From Clostridiales bacterium (lineage in GTDB: Bacteria; Bacillota; Clostridia; Lachnospirales; Lachnospiraceae), in assembly GCA_018365455.1 (NCBI GenBank), contig JAGZJZ010000098.1, positions 1-14,636 on the forward strand: 14,636 bases of DNA, given 5' to 3'. The stretch's first letter is position 1; each line of letters begins with the position of its first letter. Under the pieces are notes generated by a model. That model was given only the letters and a program-made list of their open reading frames with translations. It was not told the origin of the DNA and did not search any database. Both the position numbers and the translations under genes were made by a program. Of the stretch, positions 7,090-12,888 are shown piece by piece.

Positions 7090-8265
7090 ACCAACAAAAC
7101 CAACCAAATGAAGAGACTGGATAATCAATACAGAAAAGTGAAAAATGCAGGCAAAGTAATCGGAGGGATCTGTGGAGTTGTCGTTCTGGCCGGAATGGCA
7201 GTGACAGCATTTGCAGCCGGACAAAAAGAAACAGCAGCAAGTGATGGGGGAGCCGGAAACTTTGGAACCAGTGCAGTCAGTGAAGTCAGCCCCTATAATG
7301 CCCGGGTGGCAAGAGCAGCCAGAGCAGTCAGTACGGTCAATGATATCTGTGAAGTGGGGGGCGAAATTGCAGTGGATGAATCCAGTGCAGCAGGTGAAAT
7401 CACTGCGATAGATGAGACCAGTCCGGTAGGTGAGGTCAGCGCAGTAAATGAAACCAGTGCAGTGGGAGAAGTCAGCCCAGTCAAAGACGCAGATGCATAT
7501 TGGATGAAACAAATGTCGGTTTCAGGGTTAGATGCGGCAGATACTGCTGTGAGTTCTGATTATAAGAGTGCGATGGAAGACATAAAAGGAGATGACACCA
7601 GAAAAAAAGCATTAAAAAAATCTTTTCAGGAAGTAAATGATGCATTCCAGAAACAGAAAGCGGAAATGGAGAAAAAGGAGGCTGACTGGAATGTTCTGCT
7701 TAAAAAGGTAAAAGATTGGAGCAATTCAACATTTCGCAATGAACTAGACAAACTGGCAGAGTCTATGCAGATCATATGTGATCAATTGAGTACAATACAA
7801 GATGACTGCTATTATAACCTGGATGCACTTAAATATGGATCTGAACAATATGATGCGGACTATGAAAAATGGGATTCTATTTTTGAAAAAGCGGCTTCTA
7901 TACAGCGCAGACATTATCTGCAGTTAGACCATGTGTATCAGAAAATAGCAGATGAAACGGTAAAAGCATACGAAAAAAATGGTTTAAAACGTAATGATCA
8001 AGACCAGGAATATTACTATAACGGGAAAAAGGTTCGTTATTTTGAGGATGGTGTATGGGATGATCAAAGTTTTAGCGGTTCCATGTCCAGCGGGAACAGC
8101 GGTGAAGTAGATGTATTTGCCACACGGGATAAAAACGGGGATTTGACTGGCTTTGAAGTCTATGGAATCGAAAATACGAAAGATTGGGTAAAAGAACACT
8201 ACAGCATGAAAGAATATTTCTCATCAGACGGCAGCAGCGACTCTGACCGGGAAAGTGCATCATAA
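7072..8265 (+). CDS. secreted or membrane-anchored protein of unknown function with internal 12-aa repeats
   Basis: I do not recognise this 397-aa protein. ATG 7072 is preferred because GGAGG lies at 7056-7060; ATG 7036 (ATGA overlap with the preceding frame) and ATG 7108 are in-frame alternatives. A basic start leads into a hydrophobic segment at residues ~29-50 ending TAFAAG, fitting a signal peptide cleaved near residue 48 or an N-terminal anchor. Residues ~97-139 hold 12-aa repeats (GEVSAVNETSAV type). The rest is charged and helical, with a probable coiled coil around ~175-215 (FQKQKAEMEKKEADW). Near residues 313-370 the pattern YYYNGKKVRYFEDGVWDD, then VDVFATRDKNGDLTGFEVY, recalls from memory the C-terminal end of some clostridial M56/BlaR1-like proteins, but the HEXXH peptidase part is absent. 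Two operator-like sites upstream suggest repressor control. The end is Ser/Asp-rich. Confidence 0.75.
   Translation: MKKINETNKTNQMKRLDNQYRKVKNAGKVIGGICGVVVLAGMAVTAFAAGQKETAASDGGAGNFGTSAVSEVSPYNARVARAARAVSTVNDICEVGGEIAVDESSAAGEITAIDETSPVGEVSAVNETSAVGEVSPVKDADAYWMKQMSVSGLDAADTAVSSDYKSAMEDIKGDDTRKKALKKSFQEVNDAFQKQKAEMEKKEADWNVLLKKVKDWSNSTFRNELDKLAESMQIICDQLSTIQDDCYYNLDALKYGSEQYDADYEKWDSIFEKAASIQRRHYLQLDHVYQKIADETVKAYEKNGLKRNDQDQEYYYNGKKVRYFEDGVWDDQSFSGSMSSGNSGEVDVFATRDKNGDLTGFEVYGIENTKDWVKEHYSMKEYFSSDGSSDSDRESAS
7360..7488 (+). repeat. degenerate 36-bp (12-aa) tandem repeat inside the unknown secreted protein
   Basis: Units begin at 7360 (11 codons), 7393, 7429 and 7465 (partial). The peptide consensus is G-E-(I/V)-(S/T)-A-(V/I)-(D/N)-E-(T/S)-S-x-V. 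Weaker related phrases (TSAVSEVSP) lie just upstream near 7267. The frame is kept throughout. It resembles an extracellular stalk or linker region. Confidence 0.75.
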
Positions 8266-8347
8266 CAGATGCTGTTACTGTGAACATCCAAAGGTTGTGA
8301 ATAGTAATGTATTTCATACAGGATAAACTGTATCTTGGCAATATCTG

Positions 8348-8377
8348 TTGAAAAACAGTGCCGCAACAGGATATAAT
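8348..8377 (+). promoter_or_regulatory. promoter of the DUF1648 gene
   Basis: TTGAAA (8348-8353), an 18-nt spacer and a perfect TATAAT (8372-8377) predict a start near 8384, about 25 nt before the GTG codon. The -35 box lies in a small dyad CTGTT-gaaa-AACAG (8345-8358). Another hairpin, ATACAG/CTGTAT (8316-8333), lies between the genes without a T run and at best is a weak terminator. Confidence 0.65.
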
Positions 8378-8409
8378 AGGGGCAGAAATGAATAAAGGAG
8401 TGATATGCT

Positions 8410-8868
8410 GTGAAACTGGAAAATCGTATATTCTCAGCATTAATGACTGTCCCGTTTCTTCTAGCCATTGCAGCAATCATTTTTCTGCCGGCTGAAGTTG
8501 CAGTCCACTGGAATGCCTTGGGGGAAGCGGACAGTTACGGCAGTAAATTTATTTATCTGATTCTGCCCATATTAACAGGGTTTATGGGACTTTTTCTGAA
8601 ATCAGTGTTTAAGGCACAAAAAGCATCGGAAGAGCAGAAAACATCCAGGGAAGGTGTATTCGGTATGAACATTGGGACATTGGTATATTTTAACCTTATG
8701 GAAGTTGTGTTTATAGCAGGGGCTTATTGCGGAGCAAAGGGAATCCCTATTCCCTACTGGCTTGGTATTAATCAGGGGCTGCTGATCAGTGGTGTAATAG
8801 CAGTGATATCCGGTGTGGCGTCCTGGAAATGGGAACAAAATAGAATCAGAAAAAATAATAAAAAATAA
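8410..8868 (+). CDS. DUF1648 (SdpI-like) small integral membrane protein
   Basis: A 152-aa protein with about four membrane segments (near residues 8-26, 46-64, 90-108 and 121-140) and a basic tail. The phrase LPAEVAVHWNALGEADSYGSK (27-47) is the hallmark of the DUF1648 domain: Pro, then HWN, then G-x-x-D-x-Y-x-S-K. It is found in SdpI-type immunity proteins and many uncharacterised Bacillota membrane proteins. The start is GTG 8410, supported by AAAGGAG at 8394-8400; an ATG at 8405 in another frame stops at once. It is shorter than B. subtilis SdpI (about 207 aa) and lacks the second SdpI domain. No SdpR-like regulator or toxin gene is adjacent, so an immunity role is not shown. It has its own promoter and terminator and looks monocistronic. 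Confidence 0.8.
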   Translation: MKLENRIFSALMTVPFLLAIAAIIFLPAEVAVHWNALGEADSYGSKFIYLILPILTGFMGLFLKSVFKAQKASEEQKTSREGVFGMNIGTLVYFNLMEVVFIAGAYCGAKGIPIPYWLGINQGLLISGVIAVISGVASWKWEQNRIRKNNKK

Positions 8869-8880
8869 ATGGCTTGACTA

Positions 8881-8911
8881 AGCAGGAGACGGAAAAATCT
8901 TCTGCTTTTTT
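8881..8911 (+). terminator. intrinsic terminator after the DUF1648 gene
   Basis: The stem AGCAGGAGA (8881-8889) pairs with TCTTCTGCT (8898-8906), with one G-T wobble and an 8-nt loop. A run of six T (8906-8911) follows. It lies 12 nt after the stop codon. Confidence 0.88.
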
Positions 8912-8958
8912 GAGTTTGCATAACATGAAATAAGGCCTATTTTCCCGCTGTTTTTGGG

Positions 8959-8974
8959 ATGTATAAAAATACAT
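8959..8974. promoter_or_regulatory. dyad ATGTAT-N4-ATACAT next to the dehydrogenase promoter
   Basis: A perfect 6+6 inverted repeat with a 4-nt A-rich centre ends 2 nt before the predicted -35 box. The position suits an activator or repressor site. It does not match the Rex redox operator (TTGTTAA-N4-TTAACAA), which often controls fermentation genes. The binding protein is unknown and the AT-rich context raises the risk of chance. Confidence 0.4.
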
Positions 8975-8976
8975 AG

Positions 8977-9005
8977 TTGATTTGTAACTAAAAATGTGGT
9001 ATAAG
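8977..9005 (+). promoter_or_regulatory. probable promoter of the dehydrogenase-malic enzyme operon
   Basis: TTGATT (8977-8982), a 17-nt spacer and TATAAG (9000-9005) give a start near 9012 and a 5' leader of about 100 nt. The surrounding DNA is AT-rich, so a second start closer to the gene is possible. Confidence 0.55.
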
Positions 9006-9085
9006 TGAATTGTAAAATTTATGTAAAGTTTATATGAAAATACTGTAAGGCACTAGTAAAAAAATTCTAAATGTGTTATTATCTT

Positions 9086-9099
9086 CACATTAAAATGTG
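9086..9099. promoter_or_regulatory. CACATT-AA-AATGTG dyad touching the ribosome binding site
   Basis: CACATT (9086-9091) and AATGTG (9094-9099) are inverted around two bases, and a further AATGTG lies at 9070-9075. The right arm ends on the first G of the Shine-Dalgarno GGAGG (9099-9103). A protein bound here, or pairing of CACATT with the upstream AATGTG, could affect expression. Function is inferred from position only. Confidence 0.35.
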
Positions 9100-9112
9100 G
9101 AGGTAAGTACAG

Positions 9113-10066
9113 ATGAGTAACAGCTATAAAATTAGTATTCTGGGATCAGGAAGAGTGGGATCTTCCATCGCCTATACGCTGACCGTTGGGGGCGTATGTT
9201 CTGAAATTGTTTTAGTTGATATTGCAAAACAGTTAGCAGAAGGAGAAGCAATGGATATTATCCAGGGTACTCCATTCTCAAATTCAGTGAATATTTATTC
9301 AGGTGATTATAAAGATGTGGCAGGCTCCGATATCGTTATCGTAACCCTTGGCAGAGCCAGAAAACCAGGTCAGACCAGAATCGAACTTGCACAGTCTAAC
9401 GTAGACATAATCAAAAGTGTTATGCCTCAGGTTGCCGAATATGCGCCAAATGCAATTTATGTATTGGTAAGTAATCCGGTAGACATTCTTACATATGCAA
9501 CATTAAAAGTTACGAATCTTTCACCAAATCAGGTAATTGGATCCGGTACACTTCTTGATTCCAGCCGTTTACGTTCCATCGTAGCAGAAAAACTGGGAAT
9601 CAGTTCCAGAAATGTTCATGGTTATGTTTTAGGAGAACATGGGGACTCATCCGTAGTTCCGTGGTCTTTGGTAAGCATTGCAGGTATGACAATTGATGCT
9701 TATGAGAAAGCAGCAGGATTTGGACAGGAATTTATCCAGGAAGACAGCTTAGCGGCTATGGAAAAAGATATGAGAGAATCCGGAGCGAAAGTTATTCAGA
9801 ATAAGGGTGCCACAAACTATGCAATAGCTATGTCTGTACGTTATCTTTGCGATAACATCCTGCGCGGCGGTAATACCGTAATGGCAGTATCCAGTCTTAT
9901 GACCGGACAGTATGGAATGGAGGATGTATGCTTAAGTATTCCAAGCATCATCAACAGTTCAGGTCTTGTAAAGACACTTGAGCCTCAATTAAAAGAGGAA
10001 GAAGTAGAGAAGTTATTAAACAGCGCTAACGTGCTGAAAAATATAATATCAACTCTTGAATTTTAA
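9113..10066 (+). CDS. LDH-fold NAD-dependent 2-hydroxyacid dehydrogenase, predicted malate dehydrogenase (likely labelled L-lactate dehydrogenase by homology)
   Basis: A 317-aa cytoplasmic enzyme of the lactate/malate dehydrogenase family with the usual length. The N-terminal Rossmann motif GSGRVGSS follows the first beta strand, and the Asp in VLVDIA fits NAD rather than NADP. Catalytic residues are present: R89 (LDH Arg109), D149 and R152 in LLDSSRLR (Asp168, Arg171), and H176 in GEHGDS (His195). The specificity loop reads GRARKPGQTR: R83 sits where lactate dehydrogenases have Gln102, and Arg there is the malate dehydrogenase signature, since it binds the extra carboxylate of oxaloacetate. 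The remainder (GEHGDS, KGAT) stays LDH-like. The start has GGAGG at 9099-9103, 9 nt upstream. A malic enzyme gene follows after 24 nt, so the pair likely shares one mRNA. The fold is certain; malate specificity is inferred from one key residue plus context. Confidence 0.9.
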   Translation: MSNSYKISILGSGRVGSSIAYTLTVGGVCSEIVLVDIAKQLAEGEAMDIIQGTPFSNSVNIYSGDYKDVAGSDIVIVTLGRARKPGQTRIELAQSNVDIIKSVMPQVAEYAPNAIYVLVSNPVDILTYATLKVTNLSPNQVIGSGTLLDSSRLRSIVAEKLGISSRNVHGYVLGEHGDSSVVPWSLVSIAGMTIDAYEKAAGFGQEFIQEDSLAAMEKDMRESGAKVIQNKGATNYAIAMSVRYLCDNILRGGNTVMAVSSLMTGQYGMEDVCLSIPSIINSSGLVKTLEPQLKEEEVEKLLNSANVLKNIISTLEF

Positions 10067-10090
10067 GAGACAATCTAGGAGGAATTAAAA

Positions 10091-11263
10091 ATGGATTACG
10101 CATCAGAATCATTAAAAAAACATCGCGAGTGGAAAGGTAAGATCGAAGTTATCTGCCGTGCACCATTGGAAAATAAGGACGACTTATCTTTAGCATATAC
10201 ACCGGGTGTTGCACAGCCTTGTCTGGAAATCCAGAAAGATGTAAACTTAAGCTATGATCTCACGAGACGTTCAAACCTGGTAGCTGTTGTTACAGACGGA
10301 ACTGCTGTTTTAGGTCTTGGAGATATCGGACCGGAAGCAGGTATGCCGGTTATGGAAGGAAAATGTGCATTATTCAAAGCTTTTGGTGATGTAGATGCAA
10401 TTCCGCTTTGCATTCGTTCCAAAGAAGTTGATGATATTGTTAAGACAGTAAGTTTACTTGCCGGAAGTTTCGGTGGAATCAATCTGGAAGACATTTCCGC
10501 ACCACGCTGCTTCGAAATCGAAGAAAAATTAAAAGCTTGCTGTGATATCCCGATTTTCCATGATGATCAGCATGGTACAGCTGTAGTTACACTTGCAGCG
10601 CTTTTAAATGCATTAAAACTCACAGGTAAGAAAATCGATGAAATTAAAGTAGTTACAAGCGGAGCTGGTGCAGCCGGTATCGCTATTATCAAATTATTGA
10701 TCGCTATGGGATTAAAGAATGTAGTTCTCTGTGACAGACAGGGTGCAATCTATCAGGGACGCGACAACATGAACCAGGAAAAAGAAGAAATGGCTAAGAT
10801 CACAAACTTAGACTGCCGCAAAGGTACCTTAGAAGAAATGTTAACTGGTGCTGATGTATTTATCGGCGTTTCTGCACCTGGATGTGTAACACCGGAAATG
10901 GTTAAGAAAATGAATGCTAACCCAATTCTCTTCCCAATGGCTAATCCTACACCGGAAATTATGCCAGACCTTGCAAGAGAAGCAGGAGCAGCAGTAGTTG
11001 GAACAGGAAGAAGTGACTTCCCGAACCAGATCAACAACGTACTTGCATTCCCTGGAATCTTCCGTGGAGCATTAGATGTACGTGCAAGCGAAATCAACGA
11101 TGAAATGAAGATTGCAGCTGCAAAAGCAATTGCATCCTTCGTTACCGATGATAAATTATGTGCTGAATATATTATTCCAAGCGCACTGGACAAGTCTGTT
11201 GCTCAGGCAGTAGCAGAAGCTGTTGCAAAAGTTGCAAGAGAAACTGGTGTAGCAAGAATCTAA
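10091..11263 (+). CDS. short-form malic enzyme (malate to pyruvate + CO2, NAD(P)-dependent)
   Basis: A 390-aa cytoplasmic enzyme of the small bacterial malic enzyme class (YtsJ/MaeA-like), lacking the phosphotransacetylase-like extension of MaeB. It oxidatively decarboxylates L-malate to pyruvate using a divalent metal. Visible motifs in order: YTPGVA with the catalytic Tyr (Y36); VTDGTAVLGLGDIGPEAG (68-84); MEGK with the general-base Lys (K91); EDI with metal ligands E133/D134; FHDDQHGTA with D158/D159; Rossmann motif SGAGAAG; FPMANPTPE; and PNQINNVLAFPG. Length matches the family. AGGAGG at 10077-10082, 8 nt before ATG, is a strong ribosome binding site. The dehydrogenase upstream would supply malate from oxaloacetate, giving a route from C4 acids to pyruvate with NADH/NAD(P)H exchange. 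Cofactor preference cannot be read with confidence. Confidence 0.95.
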   Translation: MDYASESLKKHREWKGKIEVICRAPLENKDDLSLAYTPGVAQPCLEIQKDVNLSYDLTRRSNLVAVVTDGTAVLGLGDIGPEAGMPVMEGKCALFKAFGDVDAIPLCIRSKEVDDIVKTVSLLAGSFGGINLEDISAPRCFEIEEKLKACCDIPIFHDDQHGTAVVTLAALLNALKLTGKKIDEIKVVTSGAGAAGIAIIKLLIAMGLKNVVLCDRQGAIYQGRDNMNQEKEEMAKITNLDCRKGTLEEMLTGADVFIGVSAPGCVTPEMVKKMNANPILFPMANPTPEIMPDLAREAGAAVVGTGRSDFPNQINNVLAFPGIFRGALDVRASEINDEMKIAAAKAIASFVTDDKLCAEYIIPSALDKSVAQAVAEAVAKVARETGVARI

Positions 11264-11361
11264 TACAGCATTGCGTAAAGAAGCTGTTACTGGCTTTTAA
11301 GGATATATGTGAAACAGTTAAATACAGATATAAATCACAGGGCTGCAATTCTCTATAAATG

Positions 11362-11382
11362 AGGATTTCGGTCCTGTTTTTT
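11362..11382 (+). terminator. weak candidate terminator of the dehydrogenase-malic enzyme operon
   Basis: AGGA (11362-11365) and TCCT (11372-11375) enclose a 6-nt loop, and after one G a run of six T (11377-11382) follows. The stem is short but can be lengthened by A-T pairs between the flanking AAA and TTT. No better terminator was seen between 11264 and 11448. Confidence 0.45.
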
Positions 11383-11448
11383 ATCCCTGAAAATTGTATT
11401 GACCAAAACGGTTGTTTACGGGAAAATAATGGAAGGTTAAAAAACATC

Positions 11449-11476
11449 TTGACAATTCCTTCGAATCCGTTATAAT
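11449..11476 (+). promoter_or_regulatory. near-consensus promoter of the structured leader / ABC exporter operon
   Basis: TTGACA (11449-11454) and TATAAT (11471-11476) are both perfect, with a 16-nt spacer. The expected start is near 11483. The first gene of convincing length begins only at 11896, so a leader of roughly 410 nt is predicted. Confidence 0.85.
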
Positions 11477-11527
11477 AAACTCATTAATAAAATAAAAAAT
11501 GTTAAATTTTAAAGCGAGGAAGATTGT

Positions 11528-11569
11528 ATGTTAAGTGTGTCTGTAAATGAGAGTGCGGTAACAAAATAG
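11528..11569 (+). CDS. candidate 13-codon leader peptide MLSVSVNESAVTK
   Basis: ATG 11528 has GAGGA at 11516-11520, 7 nt upstream, and lies about 45 nt after the predicted transcription start. Its codons contain the 5' arms of P1 and P2 and almost all of the P3 hairpin, so a ribosome on this ORF would open the junction. That is the arrangement of translation-controlled attenuators upstream of resistance or exporter genes. The ORF is very short and could be chance within a structured RNA. Confidence 0.35.
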   Translation: MLSVSVNESAVTK

Positions 11570-11774
11570 TTACCAGGGTTAAAACTATGCGTGAATTCAC
11601 GCTATAAGTGAACCCAGAGACCGGCATTTGATAAAGAAATGCCTGTTTCACTCTGCCTTACAGACTGCTTTCAACTTTCATGACAAAGGGCGTGTATTTC
11701 ATATCAGGCCGTTTTGTCACTGGCTTTATTTTTGTGTCTAAAACAAGGAATACACTATTCCCTGAACATGATCT

Positions 11775-11871
11775 AGCCCATCGAAGCAGTACGTTTTGTA
11801 CAGCATTTTGCCGCCCTTTGGCGGCGGAAGGATGCTGACAAAAACGGCAGATTTTTAGATGGGCTTTTATT
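11775..11871 (+). terminator. terminator-like branched stem just before the ABC operon
   Basis: AGCCCATC (11775-11782) pairs exactly with GATGGGCT (11858-11865), followed by TTTTATT. Inside lie GTAC/GTAC (11789-11801) and AGCAT/ATGCT (11802-11806 with 11832-11836), which encloses GCCGCC-CTTT-GGCGGC (11810-11825). As a regulated terminator it would switch the exporter off. The large interior is unusual for a simple terminator. The segment 11836-11847 can pair with 11709-11719 instead, which would be pseudoknotted or exclusive with this stem. Confidence 0.45.
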
Positions 11872-11895
11872 ATGAAAAAAAGAAAGGGAATTAAA

Positions 11896-12888
11896 ATGAA
11901 TGTAATTGAAGCAGGCGGATTGAGTAAACAATTCAAACGTTATCAGAAGAAAGAGGGAATTTCCGGAAGTATTAAGGGGCTGTTCAAGCGGGAATATACG
12001 GTGAAAAAAGCAGTCGATCAGTTTGACCTGAATGTTCAGGAAGGTGAATTTGTAGGACTGATTGGAGCAAACGGAGCCGGAAAAACCACCCTGGTAAAAA
12101 TGCTGACCGGTATTATTGCACCAACAAGCGGAAAGATCAGGGTTCTGGGATTTGAGCCGAATAAACTGGAAAATGAATTCAAGCGGAAATATGCAATTGT
12201 AATGGGGCAGAAGAGCCAGTTGTTTTTTGAATTAACAGCTGAGGATACTCTTCGTCTCTACAAAGAAATATATGGGATACCAGAAGATGATTTTCAACAG
12301 AGCAAGGCATATTTTGTGCAGCTTTTTGGAGTAGAGGATTTGATGAATGTACAGGTACGGACCCTCTCACTGGGAGAACGTATGAAACTGGAATTGATGA
12401 CAGCACTTTTGCATAATCCCAAAATACTGTTTCTGGATGAACCAACTATAGGGCTGGATGCCGTTGCAGGAAAACAGATCAGAAAGTTTTTAAAGCAGGT
12501 AAATGAAGAAAAAGGAACGACTATTTTGCTGACATCCCACTATATGGAAGATATAAAAATGCTGTGTCATCGTTCGGTGGTTATAAACGGCGGAAAGAAA
12601 ATTTACGATGGGGAAACCCAGCAGTTATTCGAACAATACCAGAAATTTAAGAAGATTACGGCAATTTTTGACCATCCTGTTTCTTCCGTGGAAGTGGAGG
12701 AGACTGTTTCCTGTAAGATTCTGGAGGCTACACCGTATAAGGTAGTGATACAAGTGGATAAAAGCCTTGCAGGGAATCTGCTGGAGTACTTCATGAAGAC
12801 CTATAATCCCAGTGATATTACCGTAGAGGAAGAAGAAGTGGGAAATGTGGTAGAACGCATTTATCAAAGCGGGGAGGCAAGAATTTGA
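11896..12888 (+). CDS. ABC-2 type exporter, ATP-binding subunit
   Basis: A 330-aa cytoplasmic ATPase energising the two membrane proteins encoded downstream. Motifs: Walker A GANGAGKT (57-64), a Q-loop near MGQKSQ, signature LSLGE (157-161), Walker B ILFLDEP with catalytic E182, D-loop region GLD, and H-loop His215 in SHYMED. The first ~45 residues carry the KGLFKREYTVKKAVDQFDL stretch typical of the CcmA/NatA-like group that pairs with DUF990 permeases. ATG 11896 is chosen because AAAGGGA precedes it; the in-frame ATG 11872 sits against the terminator stem and has no ribosome binding site. The C-terminal ~90 residues form a regulatory-type tail rather than a second ATPase. The stop codon overlaps the next start. 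Substrate is unknown; relatives export drugs, bacteriocins, ions or lipids. Confidence 0.93.
   Translation: MNVIEAGGLSKQFKRYQKKEGISGSIKGLFKREYTVKKAVDQFDLNVQEGEFVGLIGANGAGKTTLVKMLTGIIAPTSGKIRVLGFEPNKLENEFKRKYAIVMGQKSQLFFELTAEDTLRLYKEIYGIPEDDFQQSKAYFVQLFGVEDLMNVQVRTLSLGERMKLELMTALLHNPKILFLDEPTIGLDAVAGKQIRKFLKQVNEEKGTTILLTSHYMEDIKMLCHRSVVINGGKKIYDGETQQLFEQYQKFKKITAIFDHPVSSVEVEETVSCKILEATPYKVVIQVDKSLAGNLLEYFMKTYNPSDITVEEEEVGNVVERIYQSGEARI

Larger units (their letters stand above)
11483..11871 (+). ncRNA. long structured 5' leader RNA, possible attenuator or riboswitch of an unrecognised class
   Basis: Paired blocks read by eye: P1 11539-11546/11658-11665; P2 11550-11555/11649-11654; and inside P2 three branches. 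These are P3 11557-11562/11569-11574, P4 11576-11580/11611-11615 capped by GCGTG-AATT-CACGC (11589-11602), and P6 11623-11629/11637-11643. Together they make a four-way junction with essentially perfect helices. A second part has TGACAAAGG (11681-11689) facing CCGTTTTGTCA (11709-11719), and the hairpin GGAAT/ATTCC (11747-11761). The same CCGTTTTGTCA can instead pair with TGACAAAAACGG (11836-11847), with one bulged A. The end is a terminator-like stem before the ABC genes. I do not see T-box, SAM, lysine, cobalamin, M-box or c-di-GMP signatures. It could be a ligand-sensing leader, a ribosome-controlled attenuator, or a separate small RNA that ends before the ABC operon. Structure was not computed. 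Confidence 0.55.

Noticed and set aside
7012..7512. Minus-strand 166-aa Cys/His-rich ORF opposite the unknown secreted protein
   Set aside because: Composition mirrors the antisense of the repeat region; the + frame has a promoter, ribosome binding site and signal segment.
8410..8868. Toxin-immunity (SdpABC-type) locus
   Set aside because: Only the DUF1648 motif is present. No SdpC-like toxin, SdpA/B or SdpR homologue is adjacent.
11483..11871. T-box, RNase P RNA, tmRNA or 6S RNA identity for the leader
   Set aside because: No T-box core sequence, no RNase P conserved core, no tRNA-like CCA end, and the shape is multibranched rather than the long single hairpin of 6S RNA. Judged by eye only.
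11872..11895. ATG 11872 as start of the ABC ATPase
   Set aside because: It abuts the T run of the terminator-like stem without a ribosome binding site; ATG 11896 has AAAGGGA at proper spacing.
11658..11936. Minus-strand 92-aa ORF over the leader and ABC gene start
   Set aside because: It lacks a ribosome binding site and overlaps the start of a certain ATPase gene. The helices and promoter on the + strand explain the region better.
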